Source of the DNA: DATARH01 sp050246595
Lineage (GTDB): Bacteria > Pseudomonadota > Alphaproteobacteria > ATCC43930 > CGMCC-115725
Direction: 5' to 3'
Length of the DNA: 20,599 nt
Assembly: GCA_050246595.1 (NCBI GenBank)
Contig: JBFWVT010000086.1
Coordinates: 1-20,599, forward strand
A program made the translations under genes and the position numbers. The notes beneath the pieces were generated by a model. It saw nothing but the letters and a program-made list of their open reading frames with translations, was not told the origin of the DNA and did not search any database. Every line of letters starts with the position of its first letter. Position 1 is the stretch's first letter. This document shows positions 1 through 6,684 of the stretch, piece after piece.

Positions 1-122
1 CGCGCACCACCGAGGACACGTGGCGCCAGATCGGCTCCTTGCTCGATCATTTCTCCGCACAGGAATGCGCAAACTACCTCGCCAATGCCGGCTACGCTTC
101 AACCTGATGCGATCACGCTCTA
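1..122 (+). mobile_element. Right end of an IS630-type insertion sequence
   Basis: The first 107 bases encode the C-terminus of an IS630-family transposase. The sequence after its stop, GCGATCACGCTC followed by TA at 121-122, looks like the terminal inverted repeat of such elements next to the TA dinucleotide they duplicate on insertion. The left end lies outside the window, so neither the matching repeat nor the second TA can be checked. The exact boundary is therefore inferred. Confidence 0.55.
3..107 (+). CDS. IS630-family transposase, C-terminal fragment (cut by window edge)
   Basis: Only the last 34 residues are present, ending in TGA at 105-107. They read RTTEDTWRQIGSLLDHF and then CANYLANAGY. 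That pattern, a tryptophan-containing helix followed by an N-Y-F/L-x-N-A-G-Y ending, is typical of the C-terminus of IS630-family DDE transposases. The catalytic DDE residues lie upstream of the window. Whether the full gene is intact cannot be told from here. Confidence 0.7.
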   Translation, partial: RTTEDTWRQIGSLLDHFSAQECANYLANAGYAST

Positions 123-150
123 GTGGTTTGGCGTCCAAGCTGCCATGGGG

Positions 151-738
151 TCAGCGCGGCAGGTTGTAGCCAACCGCCGCCTCGGCCTCGATCGTCCGCC
201 GGACCGCCGGGCGCGCCATCATTCGGTGGTAATGCGCCGACAGGTTCGGATAGGTGTCGAGCGGCGGCTCCAGCGTCTTGACGAACCGCCAATAGAGGCG
301 GAACAGGTGAATGTCGGCGATCGAGTATCGTTCGACGGCCCACTCGTTCGACCCGAGCTTCTGTTCGGCGAGATGGAACACCTCGCGCCAGCGCTCGTCG
401 CCGGTGCGGCGTGCCGGGTGGATTGTCGCGGCGATAAACGACATCCACGAGATGACGCGTGATTCGGCCTCGATATCGCCGAACTGCGGCAACAGCCCGG
501 CCTCCGGATAGCGGCGCGCCAGATACCACAACGTCGCCGCCACCTCGGTCAGCGGCGGTTGCCCGTCGATGACCAGCGCCGGCACCTTACCCTCCAGGTT
601 GACGGCAAGATATTCGGGGGTGCGGTTCTGCTGCTTGTGCAGTTCGGTCAGCGTCAGCTCGAACGGCGCACCGACCTCGTGCAGCGCGATATGCGTCGCC
701 ATCGAGCTGGAACCCGGCGAGTAGTACAGAGTCAGCAT
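151..738 (-). CDS. Glutathione S-transferase family protein
   Basis: This 195-residue protein has the length of a canonical cytosolic GST. The N-terminal thioredoxin-like domain starts LTLYYSPGSSSM, with a serine-rich loop where beta-class and related bacterial GSTs have their glutathione-activating residue. It continues with GKVPALV (the cis-proline loop) and LTEVAATLWYLA (the usual E-S/V glutathione-contact region). The C-terminal half is helical and contains YSIADIHLFRLYW, the N-capping-box region of GSTs. The start ATG has GGAG about 7 bases upstream. It is the last gene of a minus-strand run and begins 27 bases after the LLM oxidoreductase. The substrate is unknown; a role in detoxification or in glutathione-dependent turnover of aromatic compounds is inference. 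Confidence 0.88.
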   Translation of the reverse strand: MLTLYYSPGSSSMATHIALHEVGAPFELTLTELHKQQNRTPEYLAVNLEGKVPALVIDGQPPLTEVAATLWYLARRYPEAGLLPQFGDIEAESRVISWMSFIAATIHPARRTGDERWREVFHLAEQKLGSNEWAVERYSIADIHLFRLYWRFVKTLEPPLDTYPNLSAHYHRMMARPAVRRTIEAEAAVGYNLPR

Positions 739-765
739 GGCCTCGCTCCCCGATATCCCGGCCGT

Positions 766-1605
766 TCAGGCGCGCAGTTGCGGGATGTATCCGGCCCAGC
801 GGTCGAGCACCGGCAAAATCTCGTCGCGCTTGTCCGACATCAGCGTAACGTTGACCGCATCGACCCCGATGTCGCGGTAGCGTTTCAGCGCGTCGAGATC
901 GTCCGGCGCGCCGCCGATGCGCAGCGACAATGAGCGAGGGTCGCGCCCGGCCTCCTGCGCCATCTCGCGGAACGCCGGCACGTACTGCTCCGGGTCGCCG
1001 CTCGCCGCGTTCGGATACCAGCCGTCGCCATAGCGCACCGCGCGCCGCGCCGCCCACGGAAACGCGCCGCCGAGGATGATCGGCGGGTATGGTTTCTGCA
1101 CCGGTTTCGGCCAGGTCATCATCGTGCCGAATTCGACAATATCGCCGTGATATTCCGGTTTGGACTTGGTCCAGATTTCCTTCATCGCCTCGATCTGCTC
1201 GCGCATCTTCTGCATGCGCGTCGCGAAAACCGTGTTGTGGTTCTCGATCTCCTCCTGATTCCAGCCGCCGCCGATGCCGAAGATAAAGCGGCCCCCCGAC
1301 ACCTGATCGATCGAGGCGACGAGTTTCGCGGTCTGGATCGTGTCGCGCTGGATCACCAACGCGATGCCGGTCGCGATCTTGAGCCGCTTTGTCGCGCAGG
1401 CGACCGCGGTCAAGGTCACGAACGGGTCCATCACGTCGTAATAGCGTTTCGCCAGCTCGGTATCGGCGCGCGTCCGCCGCGGCACCGGGATGTGCGAGTG
1501 CTCGGCCGCCCACACCGAATCAAAGCCGCGCTCTTCCATCGCGACCCCAAGCTCGGCCGGGGTTATCGAGTAGTCGGTGAAAAAGATCGACGCGCCGATT
1601 TCCAT
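766..1605 (-). CDS. LLM-class (luciferase-like) F420/FMN-dependent oxidoreductase
   Basis: This 279-residue protein has the luciferase-like monooxygenase TIM-barrel pattern. It begins MEIGASIFFTDYSITP and continues with RGFDSVWAAEHSHIP, a Thr-rich flavin-contact strand near LKIATGIALVIQRD, the conserved FIFGIGGGWNQEE loop, and PKPVQKPYPPIILGG. These are hallmarks of the F420-dependent LLM subgroup, often called TIGR03619-like. The start at 1605 is chosen because it matches the family N-terminus and has a GGAGG ribosome site just upstream. An upstream in-frame start at 1671 would add 22 residues unlike the family. The protein is expected to be cytosolic. The cofactor (F420 or FMN) and the substrate cannot be decided from the sequence. 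It lies 43 bases after the sulfoxide reductase gene and 27 bases before the GST gene. Confidence 0.88.
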   Translation of the reverse strand: MEIGASIFFTDYSITPAELGVAMEERGFDSVWAAEHSHIPVPRRTRADTELAKRYYDVMDPFVTLTAVACATKRLKIATGIALVIQRDTIQTAKLVASIDQVSGGRFIFGIGGGWNQEEIENHNTVFATRMQKMREQIEAMKEIWTKSKPEYHGDIVEFGTMMTWPKPVQKPYPPIILGGAFPWAARRAVRYGDGWYPNAASGDPEQYVPAFREMAQEAGRDPRSLSLRIGGAPDDLDALKRYRDIGVDAVNVTLMSDKRDEILPVLDRWAGYIPQLRA

Positions 1606-1648
1606 AGCGATCCTCCGCCCCGCGCGTTGCGCGAATGGCGCGATGCTG

Positions 1649-2314
1649 TCACTCCGGGCCGAGCGACGCAATCAGGATCGCGACCAGCCGCTCGCAGCCC
1701 AAGCGGTCCGTCTCGTCGAAGCGGGCGAGAACCGGACTGTCGAGATCGAGCACGCCGACGACCTCGCCGCTTCTAACCAACGGTATGACTAGTTCGGAGC
1801 GCGAATTCGGGTCGCAGGCGATATGGCCGGGAAATTCATGGACATCCGGCACGATCACCGCCTCGCCGCGCACTGCCGCCGTGCCGCAGACGCCCTGGCC
1901 CCATGGAATGCGCACGCAAGCCGGCTTCCCCTGGAACGGGCCGAGCACGAGTTCGCGCAGGCCGCTCGCGTGCTTACCCCCACCCTGACCCTCCCCCGCC
2001 AGCGGGGGAGGGGATAACTGAGCGGCCGCCTCTATCTTTTCTGCCGTCGATACTTGCGGAGGACGGAAGGGGGAGGTCGCACCCTTTTCCCCCTCCCCCG
2101 CTGGCGGGGGAGGGAAGGGGTGGGGGCATGCTGGCGACGGAGCGCACGACGGATGGACGAAGTAGAACCCGGCCCAGTTCAGGTCCGGGAGGCCGTGATA
2201 GATCAAGGCGGCCGTGTTGGCCGCATTGGCGATCGGGTCGCTCTCGCCCTCCAGTAATGCGGCGAGCTGCGCCGCCAACTCGTCGTACAGCGTGCGTTTC
2301 TCGTGCGGCGTCAT
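1649..2314 (-). CDS. msrC: Free methionine-(R)-sulfoxide reductase (GAF domain) with an in-frame repeat insertion
   Basis: This GAF-domain protein reduces free methionine-R-sulfoxide and so repairs oxidative damage. Recognisable blocks are LPDLNWAGFYFV (residues 42-53), VLGPFQGKPACVRIPWGQGVCGTAA (123-147, cited here as two adjoining family motifs) and HIACDPNSRSELVIPL (164-179). Cys133, Cys143 and Cys167 have the same 10- and 24-residue spacing as Cys84, Cys94 and Cys118 of E. coli YebR, so the catalytic set is complete. The protein has 221 residues against about 165 for the family. The excess lies at about residues 54-118, is Pro/Gly-rich, and is encoded by two GC-rich hairpins (1977-2126) that read through without a stop. 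The gene starts 15 bases after the TauD-like gene stop, so the two are probably co-transcribed. Whether the inserted loop is tolerated is unknown. Confidence 0.85.
   Translation of the reverse strand: MTPHEKRTLYDELAAQLAALLEGESDPIANAANTAALIYHGLPDLNWAGFYFVHPSCAPSPACPHPFPPPPAGEGEKGATSPFRPPQVSTAEKIEAAAQLSPPPLAGEGQGGGKHASGLRELVLGPFQGKPACVRIPWGQGVCGTAAVRGEAVIVPDVHEFPGHIACDPNSRSELVIPLVRSGEVVGVLDLDSPVLARFDETDRLGCERLVAILIASLGPE
1977..2126. repeat. Paired palindromic repeat element inside the sulfoxide reductase gene
   Basis: Two copies of a GC-rich hairpin face each other. The left copy (1977-2013) holds CCCTCCCCC GCCAGC GGGGGAGGG. The right copy (about 2089-2126) holds the same palindrome with loop GCTGGC. 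The flanks CCCCCACCC on the left and GGGTGGGGG-like on the right extend the symmetry to about 37 bases per arm, with about 75 bases between them. The unit spans roughly 150 bases, a multiple of three, which fits the reading frame staying open. Related GC-rich palindromes occur at 7366-7402 and 12130-12156. It behaves like a dispersed palindromic element. The exact insertion boundaries are uncertain. Confidence 0.75.
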
Positions 2315-2329
2315 CCCTCGCCCCGGCGC

Positions 2330-3175
2330 TCAATACGGCACATCGCCGGCGACCTGAACCCGGCGCATCAGCCGGCGGAACGGACCGGCATCGTGCACCG
2401 CGAGATGCTTGACCGTGCGGTTGTCCCAGAACGCGACCGACCCGTTCTCCCAGCGGAAGCGGCAGGTGAATTCGGGCCGGTGGCCGTGTTCGAGCAGCCA
2501 GTCGAGCAAGGGCCGGCTTTCCGCCTCGGTCATGCCCTCGAACCCGACCGTGTAGGCGGCGTTGACGTACAGCATTTTTCGTCCGGTCTCCGGGTGCGTG
2601 CGCACGACCGGGTGCGTGCTGACCGTCTCGCGCCAGGCATCGTCCTCGCGCACTTTTGTCGAGCGGTAGGCGTTGCGGCCGGCCTGCGGCCCGGCGACCA
2701 TGCGATCGGTATGCACGGCGCGCAATCCGTCGAGCATCCGCTTCATGCCGGGAGACAGCGCGTCGTAGGCGGCGGCCTGATGGGCGAAACAGGTGTCGCC
2801 GCCATAGGGCGGCACCTCGATCGCGTAGAGGATCGCGCCCATCGGCGGCGCCGCGACCATCGTCGTGTCGGTGTGCCAGTCCTCGCCGACGATGTGCTGG
2901 TCGCCCGGCTCGCGCCGGATCATGACGATCTCGTCGTCCTCCTGCATGCCCTTGTAATTCGGGTGGACAAAAATCTCGCCGAACCGGCGCGCGAATTCCT
3001 TGTGCTGCTCGGCGTCGAACTGCTGGTCGCGGAAGAAGACGACCCCGTGCTCGTTGAGCGCCTGACGGATATCGGCGATCGTTGCGTCGTCGATGTCATC
3101 GCCGATCCTGATGCCGTCGATCTCGGCGCCGCACGCCCCGGCAACCGGGCGCACCTCGATCCGGCTGTTGCGCAT
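2330..3175 (-). CDS. TauD/TfdA-family Fe(II)/2-oxoglutarate dioxygenase
   Basis: This 281-residue protein has the usual length for TauD. The facial triad is visible: H101 and D103 in EDWHTDTT, and H257 in DNRTVKHLAVHD. R272 lies 15 residues after H257, as Arg270 does in E. coli TauD, and should hold 2-oxoglutarate. The N-terminal half carries VVFFRDQQFDAEQHKEFARRFG, a standard family block. Enzymes of this family hydroxylate sulfonates, aryloxyalkanoates and other carboxylates. The substrate here cannot be read from the sequence, so tauD or tfdA is not assigned. Ribosome site GGAG lies 8 bases upstream of the ATG. It follows the small membrane protein by 28 bases and precedes the sulfoxide reductase by 15, suggesting one transcript. 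Confidence 0.9.
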   Translation of the reverse strand: MRNSRIEVRPVAGACGAEIDGIRIGDDIDDATIADIRQALNEHGVVFFRDQQFDAEQHKEFARRFGEIFVHPNYKGMQEDDEIVMIRREPGDQHIVGEDWHTDTTMVAAPPMGAILYAIEVPPYGGDTCFAHQAAAYDALSPGMKRMLDGLRAVHTDRMVAGPQAGRNAYRSTKVREDDAWRETVSTHPVVRTHPETGRKMLYVNAAYTVGFEGMTEAESRPLLDWLLEHGHRPEFTCRFRWENGSVAFWDNRTVKHLAVHDAGPFRRLMRRVQVAGDVPY

Positions 3176-3203
3176 CCCTTCTGCTCCTTCATATAGAGTG
3201 CGA

Positions 3204-3479
3204 CTACGCTTCGCGAAGACCGGTTACTAAGTTATCCATGCCCCGCACGAATGCGTAAACTCCAGCAAAAAAACCTACTATTTTGCTTGCGAGAAAGAAA
3301 TTTGCTGGATCGGGACCGTCCCACAAAAGGATAGTGGGCTGATCGGGAATTGTCAATTGATAGATTATAACAATGGCTATCACTATTTCGCATACGCCAT
3401 ACAAAGCACGGCGATTTACTCGCAACCAATAGAAGAAGATAGCAATCGCGATTGTAAGAACGAAATATAAATAACTCAC
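3204..3479 (-). CDS. Small AT-rich integral membrane protein, unknown
   Basis: This 91-residue protein is not recognised. Three hydrophobic segments are visible: about residues 3-19 (LYFVLTIAIAIFFYWL), 29-43 (VCEIVIAIVIIYQL) and 61-77 (FFLASKIVGFFAGVYAF). The first is followed by a basic RVNRR stretch, which favours an N-out topology by the positive-inside rule. The start is GTG at 3479, preceded by GGAG seven bases upstream; an in-frame TGA lies further upstream, so no longer start exists. The gene is visibly AT-richer than its neighbours (roughly 40-45% GC over 3240-3480 by eye) and uses codons such as ATA and TTA that are rare nearby. This suggests recent transfer. It may be co-transcribed with the downstream dioxygenase, 28 bases away. 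Confidence 0.6.
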   Translation of the reverse strand: MSYLYFVLTIAIAIFFYWLRVNRRALYGVCEIVIAIVIIYQLTIPDQPTILLWDGPDPANFFLASKIVGFFAGVYAFVRGMDNLVTGLREA

Positions 3480-3499
3480 TGAATGGCTCCAATGATCTT

Positions 3500-3549
3500 G
3501 ACCCTGATCGGGTCAGATGTCTTTCCTAAGTACCATACCTCAAGGTATG
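3500..3549. promoter_or_regulatory. Two short inverted repeats between divergent genes, possible operator
   Basis: The gap between the minus-strand membrane protein and the plus-strand L,D-transpeptidase contains two dyads. One is GACCC TGATC GGGTC at 3500-3514. The other is CATACCTCAAGGTATG at 3534-3549, with perfect 7-base arms around CA. The second has the look of a transcription-factor operator and stands 37 bases before the transpeptidase start. No regulator gene lies beside it, and no clear -35/-10 pair could be fixed. The role is inferred from symmetry and position only. Confidence 0.35.
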
Positions 3550-3586
3550 ATTGCTGATCTCATCTCTGCGCAAGCGCACAGGACGC

Positions 3587-4096
3587 ATGGCTTCTGATTT
3601 CCTCGATCTGGTCTATCAGGGCGGCCGTCTGATATGGCCGGGCGGCTCGGCGCGCGCGGCCTGCGGGCGTGGCGGGGTGCGCGCCGACAAGCGCGAGGGA
3701 GACGGCGCCAGCCCGGAAGGCATCTATAGGCTGGTAGCCGCCTATTACCGCCCGGACCGCATCGCGCCGCCAGTGACCGGACTCGAACTGACGGCGCTCA
3801 GCCCCGAGCACGGCTGGGTCGATGATCCTGGCGATCCGCTGTATAATCGCCCGGTCTCGCTGCCCTGCGAAGCTCGGCACGAGCGGATGTGGCGCGAGGA
3901 CGGGCTGTACGACCTCGTCGTCGTGATCGGGTATAACACCGATCCGCCGGTTCCAGGGCTGGGCAGCGCGATTTTTCTGCATGTCGCGCAGCCCGATTTC
4001 GCGCCGACCGAGGGCTGCATCGCAGTCGGGCGGGATGTGCTCGCGGGATTGCTGGCGTTGATCGGGCCGGGCAGTACGATCACGATCCGGCCCTGA
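3587..4096 (+). CDS. L,D-transpeptidase (YkuD) family protein
   Basis: This is a 169-residue YkuD-type domain without a signal peptide. The catalytic signature is HVAQPDFAPTEGCIAV, with His132 and nucleophile Cys144, which fits the family motif H-x(n)-S/T-x-G-C-I/V-x-V. Upstream blocks VVVIGYNT and LYNRPV resemble the small single-domain, L,D-transpeptidase-catalytic subfamily common in alphaproteobacteria. Such enzymes make or edit 3-3 crosslinks or attach proteins to peptidoglycan. The absence of a Sec signal here is odd but common in this subgroup. The start ATG at 3587 is chosen because AGGA lies 4-5 bases upstream; TTG at 3551 would extend the protein by 12 residues. It heads a run with the glutathione synthase gene, 36 bases downstream. 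Confidence 0.82.
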   Translation: MASDFLDLVYQGGRLIWPGGSARAACGRGGVRADKREGDGASPEGIYRLVAAYYRPDRIAPPVTGLELTALSPEHGWVDDPGDPLYNRPVSLPCEARHERMWREDGLYDLVVVIGYNTDPPVPGLGSAIFLHVAQPDFAPTEGCIAVGRDVLAGLLALIGPGSTITIRP

Positions 4097-4097
4097 T

Positions 4098-4125
4098 ACG
4101 GGTGCAAGGGGACACGGGTGCAAGG
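4098..4125 (+). repeat. 12-base direct repeat ahead of the glutathione synthase ribosome site
   Basis: ACGGGTGCAAGG occurs at 4098-4109 and again at 4114-4125, with a 16-base period. The second copy runs into the AAGGAGG ribosome binding site of the next gene, and the first gives a weaker decoy AAGGGG. It looks like a small local duplication. No function is claimed. Confidence 0.6.
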
Positions 4126-4132
4126 AGGTGGC

Positions 4133-5101
4133 ATGTCTCTCGCCGTCGCGATCCAGATGGACCCGATCGACACGATCAACATCGACGCCGACTCGACTTT
4201 CGCGCTGGCGCTGGAGGGGCAGCGGCGCGGACACGCGCTGTTCCACTATCTGCCGCAGGCGCTGACCCTGGGCGACGGGCGGCTCTATGCGCGCGGGCGC
4301 AAGCTCGAAGTCTTCCGTCGGCACGGCAATCACCACCGCTTTGGCGAGCTCGAGGAACTCGACCTCGCCGGGTTCGACGTTGTCCTGATGCGGCAGGACC
4401 CGCCGTTCGACATGGCCTATATCACCGCGACGCATCTGCTGGAGCTGCTTGACGAACAGGGGCCGCTTGTCGTCAACGACCCGAGGGCGGTGCGCAACGC
4501 GCCGGAAAAACTGTTCGTGCTGCGCTTTAAGGAGCTGATGCCGCCAACCCTGCTGACCCTGGATATAGGCGAGATCCGCGAATTCTGGCGCGAGCACGGC
4601 AACATCATCGTCAAGCCGCTGTTCGGCAACGGCGGCGCCGGCGTGTTCCATCTGCGGCCCGGCGACGAGAATTTGAATGCGCTGATCGAGATGTATAACG
4701 CCTTTCACCGCGAGCCGGTCATGGTGCAGCGCTACCTGCCCGAGGTGCGGCGCGGCGACAAACGCATCATCCTGGTCGAGGGCGAGCCGGTCGGCGCGGT
4801 CAACCGGGTGCCGCCCGAGGGCGAGGCGCGCGCCAATCTGCATGTCGGCGGCCGTGCCGAAAGGACGACCCTGACCGAGCGCGAGCGCGAAATCTGCCGC
4901 GAGATCGGACCGACCTTGCGCGAACAAGGTCTCGTGTTTGTCGGGATCGACGTGATCGGCGACTATATCACCGAGATCAACGTGACCTCGCCGACCGGCA
5001 TCCAGGAGATCGCGCGGCTCGACGGCATCGATCTGGCCGTCAATATTTGGGACGCAGTCGAGGCGCGCCACGCCGCCCGCCGCCATGACCGCCCGAGCTG
5101 A
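4133..5101 (+). CDS. gshB: Glutathione synthetase
   Basis: This enzyme joins glycine to gamma-glutamylcysteine using ATP, the second step of glutathione synthesis in the cytosol. The 322-residue length and ATP-grasp architecture match bacterial GshB. Visible blocks are DPIDTINIDADSTFALALEG at the N-terminus, VLMRQDPPFDMAYI, VNDPRAVRNAPEKLF, the ATP-binding IVKPLFGNGGAGVF loop, VGAVNRVPP, and the C-terminal GIDVIGDYITEINVTSPTG. The start at 4133 has an excellent AAGGAGG site 5 bases upstream. A GTG at 4118 would precede that site and is rejected. The gene sits between the L,D-transpeptidase and a DUF2237 gene, all on one strand with short gaps. No gshA was seen in the window. Confidence 0.95.
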   Translation: MSLAVAIQMDPIDTINIDADSTFALALEGQRRGHALFHYLPQALTLGDGRLYARGRKLEVFRRHGNHHRFGELEELDLAGFDVVLMRQDPPFDMAYITATHLLELLDEQGPLVVNDPRAVRNAPEKLFVLRFKELMPPTLLTLDIGEIREFWREHGNIIVKPLFGNGGAGVFHLRPGDENLNALIEMYNAFHREPVMVQRYLPEVRRGDKRIILVEGEPVGAVNRVPPEGEARANLHVGGRAERTTLTEREREICREIGPTLREQGLVFVGIDVIGDYITEINVTSPTGIQEIARLDGIDLAVNIWDAVEARHAARRHDRPS

Positions 5102-5128
5102 TCTCAACCCAGCGCAGGAGACTTGACC

Positions 5129-5533
5129 GTGCCCGACGCCTCCGGTTCCGATCCAAGGCGGCCCGACCGCCCGCGCAACGTCTTTGGCGAACCGCTCACC
5201 GAGTGCTGCGCCAAGCCGCTGACCGGGTTTTACCGCACCGGCAGTTGCGAGACCGGTCCCGAGGATTTCGGCGTGCACACGGTCTGCGCGCAGGTCGATG
5301 CCGAGTTTCTCGCGTTTTCAAAGGAAGCCGGCAACGATCTGTCGACCCCGTTTCCGGCTGCCGGGTTTGCGGGTCTCAAACCCGGTGATTGCTGGTGTCT
5401 GTGCGCGGCGCGCTGGAAGGAGGCGTTCGACATGGGCAAGGCGCCGAAGGTGCGGCTCGCGGCGACGCACGAGGCGACGCTGCGGATCGTGCCGCTCGAT
5501 CTGCTCAAGAAGCATGCTCTCGATCTGAGCTGA
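5129..5533 (+). CDS. DUF2237 family protein (Cys-rich, function unknown)
   Basis: This 134-residue protein is a clear DUF2237 member. The conserved stretches are FGEPLTECC (residues 19-27), PLTGFYRTGSCETGPEDFG (30-48), HTVCAQV, NDLSTPFP, LKPGDCWCLCAARW (83-96) and ATHEATL. Seven cysteines are present (26, 27, 40, 53, 88, 90, 92), in pairs that suggest metal binding or redox chemistry. The family has no established function known to me. GTG at 5129 is preferred as start because GGAG sits 8 bases upstream; TTG at 5123 would be too close to it. The gene lies 27 bases after gshB and 9 bases before the rhodanese gene, so it probably belongs to a thiol or sulfur-related operon. Confidence 0.88.
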   Translation: MPDASGSDPRRPDRPRNVFGEPLTECCAKPLTGFYRTGSCETGPEDFGVHTVCAQVDAEFLAFSKEAGNDLSTPFPAAGFAGLKPGDCWCLCAARWKEAFDMGKAPKVRLAATHEATLRIVPLDLLKKHALDLS

Positions 5534-5542
5534 GGCTGCGCT

Positions 5543-5896
5543 ATGCCGGGGGCGATGCCGGGTTGGCTGGGACGCCTGTTCGGCCGCAAGGGGCCGGTCT
5601 GGGTGGAGATAGGCGAATTGCGCGACAGGCTCGATCGCGGCGAGCACCCGCTGATCCTCGACGTGCGCGGGCGGGACGAGTTCGACGGGCCGCTCGGCCA
5701 TATCGAGGGCGCGCGCAACGTGCCGCTCGCGGAACTCTCGGTCCGCCTCGCGGAACTCGGAGGGGAGGAAGAGCCTGTTGTCGTCGTCTGTCTGACCGAT
5801 AAGCGGTCCTCGCAGGCCGCCGCTTCGCTCGCCGAAGCCGGGTTCCGCAACGTCGCGGTGCTGCGCGGCGGCATGCGCGCCTGGCGCGGCGGATAG
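5543..5896 (+). CDS. Single-domain rhodanese-like protein
   Basis: This 117-residue protein is one rhodanese domain. It carries HPLILDVRGRDEFDG (residues 35-49), GHIEGARNVPL (52-62) and the active-site loop VVVVCLTDKRSSQAA with Cys83, followed by GFRNVAVLRGGMRAWRGG, the usual C-terminal block. The catalytic cysteine supports sulfurtransferase activity, moving sulfane sulfur to a thiol acceptor. GAGG lies about 7 bases upstream of the ATG. A second methionine (residue 5) is also possible. It starts 9 bases after the DUF2237 stop and closes the gshB run. The next gene is convergent, with 23 bases between the two stops. Confidence 0.9.
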   Translation: MPGAMPGWLGRLFGRKGPVWVEIGELRDRLDRGEHPLILDVRGRDEFDGPLGHIEGARNVPLAELSVRLAELGGEEEPVVVVCLTDKRSSQAAASLAEAGFRNVAVLRGGMRAWRGG

Positions 5897-5919
5897 GGCG
5901 GGTTCCGGCCGCTGCTTTT

Positions 5920-6606
5920 CTACCGCTTTCTGGCAAGAAACTCGGCCCTGGCAATCGCGCGCTGCAAGCTCAGCCGTTGCTGAACGTTCAGCGGCCGGCG
6001 GGCGCGGCCGGCGACGATGTCCTTTGGCAGCCCGCTCTTCGCGAGCAGTTCTTCGAGGCGCGACAGCAACCCGTCGAAACCGCCGCCGTCGAGTGTCCAG
6101 TTGCGCACCGGCCCCGTATCGAGATGGACAAAGCGCGAGCGCGGATACCAGCCGACCCCGCCGCGCCGCATCGCGCGCGCCGCCCGCATCGCATCCTCAA
6201 GACGCGAGTCGAGCCGGATATCGAGCGCGCGGCCGTAGATATGATGGCTGTTGTCGGCGACCCCGAATGTGGTTTTCGCCAGCATGCGGTTGGTCGCCAG
6301 GGTGCGATAGGCCGACAGCACCGTGGCGCGGCTCGCGCCGACCCCGTCCATGACGCCGGCGAGAAAGTCGATGACGCCGATATCGACCGCGATGCGCTGG
6401 CCGGAACGATGGTCGCGCAGCAGATGGGAGAGGTCCTCCATCGCCGCCGCAATCGGTCCGTGCTCGTCGCGGTACGGCCCCTCGAAGGTTTCCTTGGTGT
6501 GCGCGTTATGGAGTTTGATGCGGCGCGGCGCGGCGGCCGGCAAGGCCATAGCCGGTCGCGACGCCATCAGCCCGCAGGCGGCGGCGAGAAAAACCCGTCG
6601 GTTCAT
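5920..6606 (-). CDS. DUF882 (YcbK-type, peptidase M15-like) exported protein
   Basis: This 228-residue protein starts MNRRVFLAAACGLMA. That is a twin-arginine-like signal peptide with probable cleavage near AMA (residues 19-21). The zinc-ligand pattern of M15/DUF882 peptidases is present: NSHHIYGRALDI gives His122 and Asp129, and RFVHLDTG gives His161. SAYRT and GVGWYP also match the family. The family acts in the periplasm on peptidoglycan as a D,D- or L,D-carboxypeptidase-like hydrolase, though activity is rarely shown. The start at 6606 is preferred because it begins the signal peptide; TTG at 6633 is possible, and neither has a strong ribosome site. It lies 78 bases after the thioesterase gene on the same strand. 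Confidence 0.85.
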   Translation of the reverse strand: MNRRVFLAAACGLMASRPAMALPAAAPRRIKLHNAHTKETFEGPYRDEHGPIAAAMEDLSHLLRDHRSGQRIAVDIGVIDFLAGVMDGVGASRATVLSAYRTLATNRMLAKTTFGVADNSHHIYGRALDIRLDSRLEDAMRAARAMRRGGVGWYPRSRFVHLDTGPVRNWTLDGGGFDGLLSRLEELLAKSGLPKDIVAGRARRPLNVQQRLSLQRAIARAEFLARKR

Positions 6607-6684
6607 TGCTTTATTACAATACAACCGGATCAAGAAGGGAAGCGTGCGGAGGCGCTGCTGAGTGCCGCCGCGATCGGCGGGTTG

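Noticed and set aside
2014..2088. A frameshift or pseudogene call for the sulfoxide reductase gene
   Set aside because: The frame is open through the insert, and the downstream catalytic motifs are intact and in frame.
3560..5278. A 572-codon open frame on the minus strand opposite the L,D-transpeptidase and gshB
   Set aside because: Antisense shadow. It spans two well-supported genes and the gap between them, and its product matches no family.
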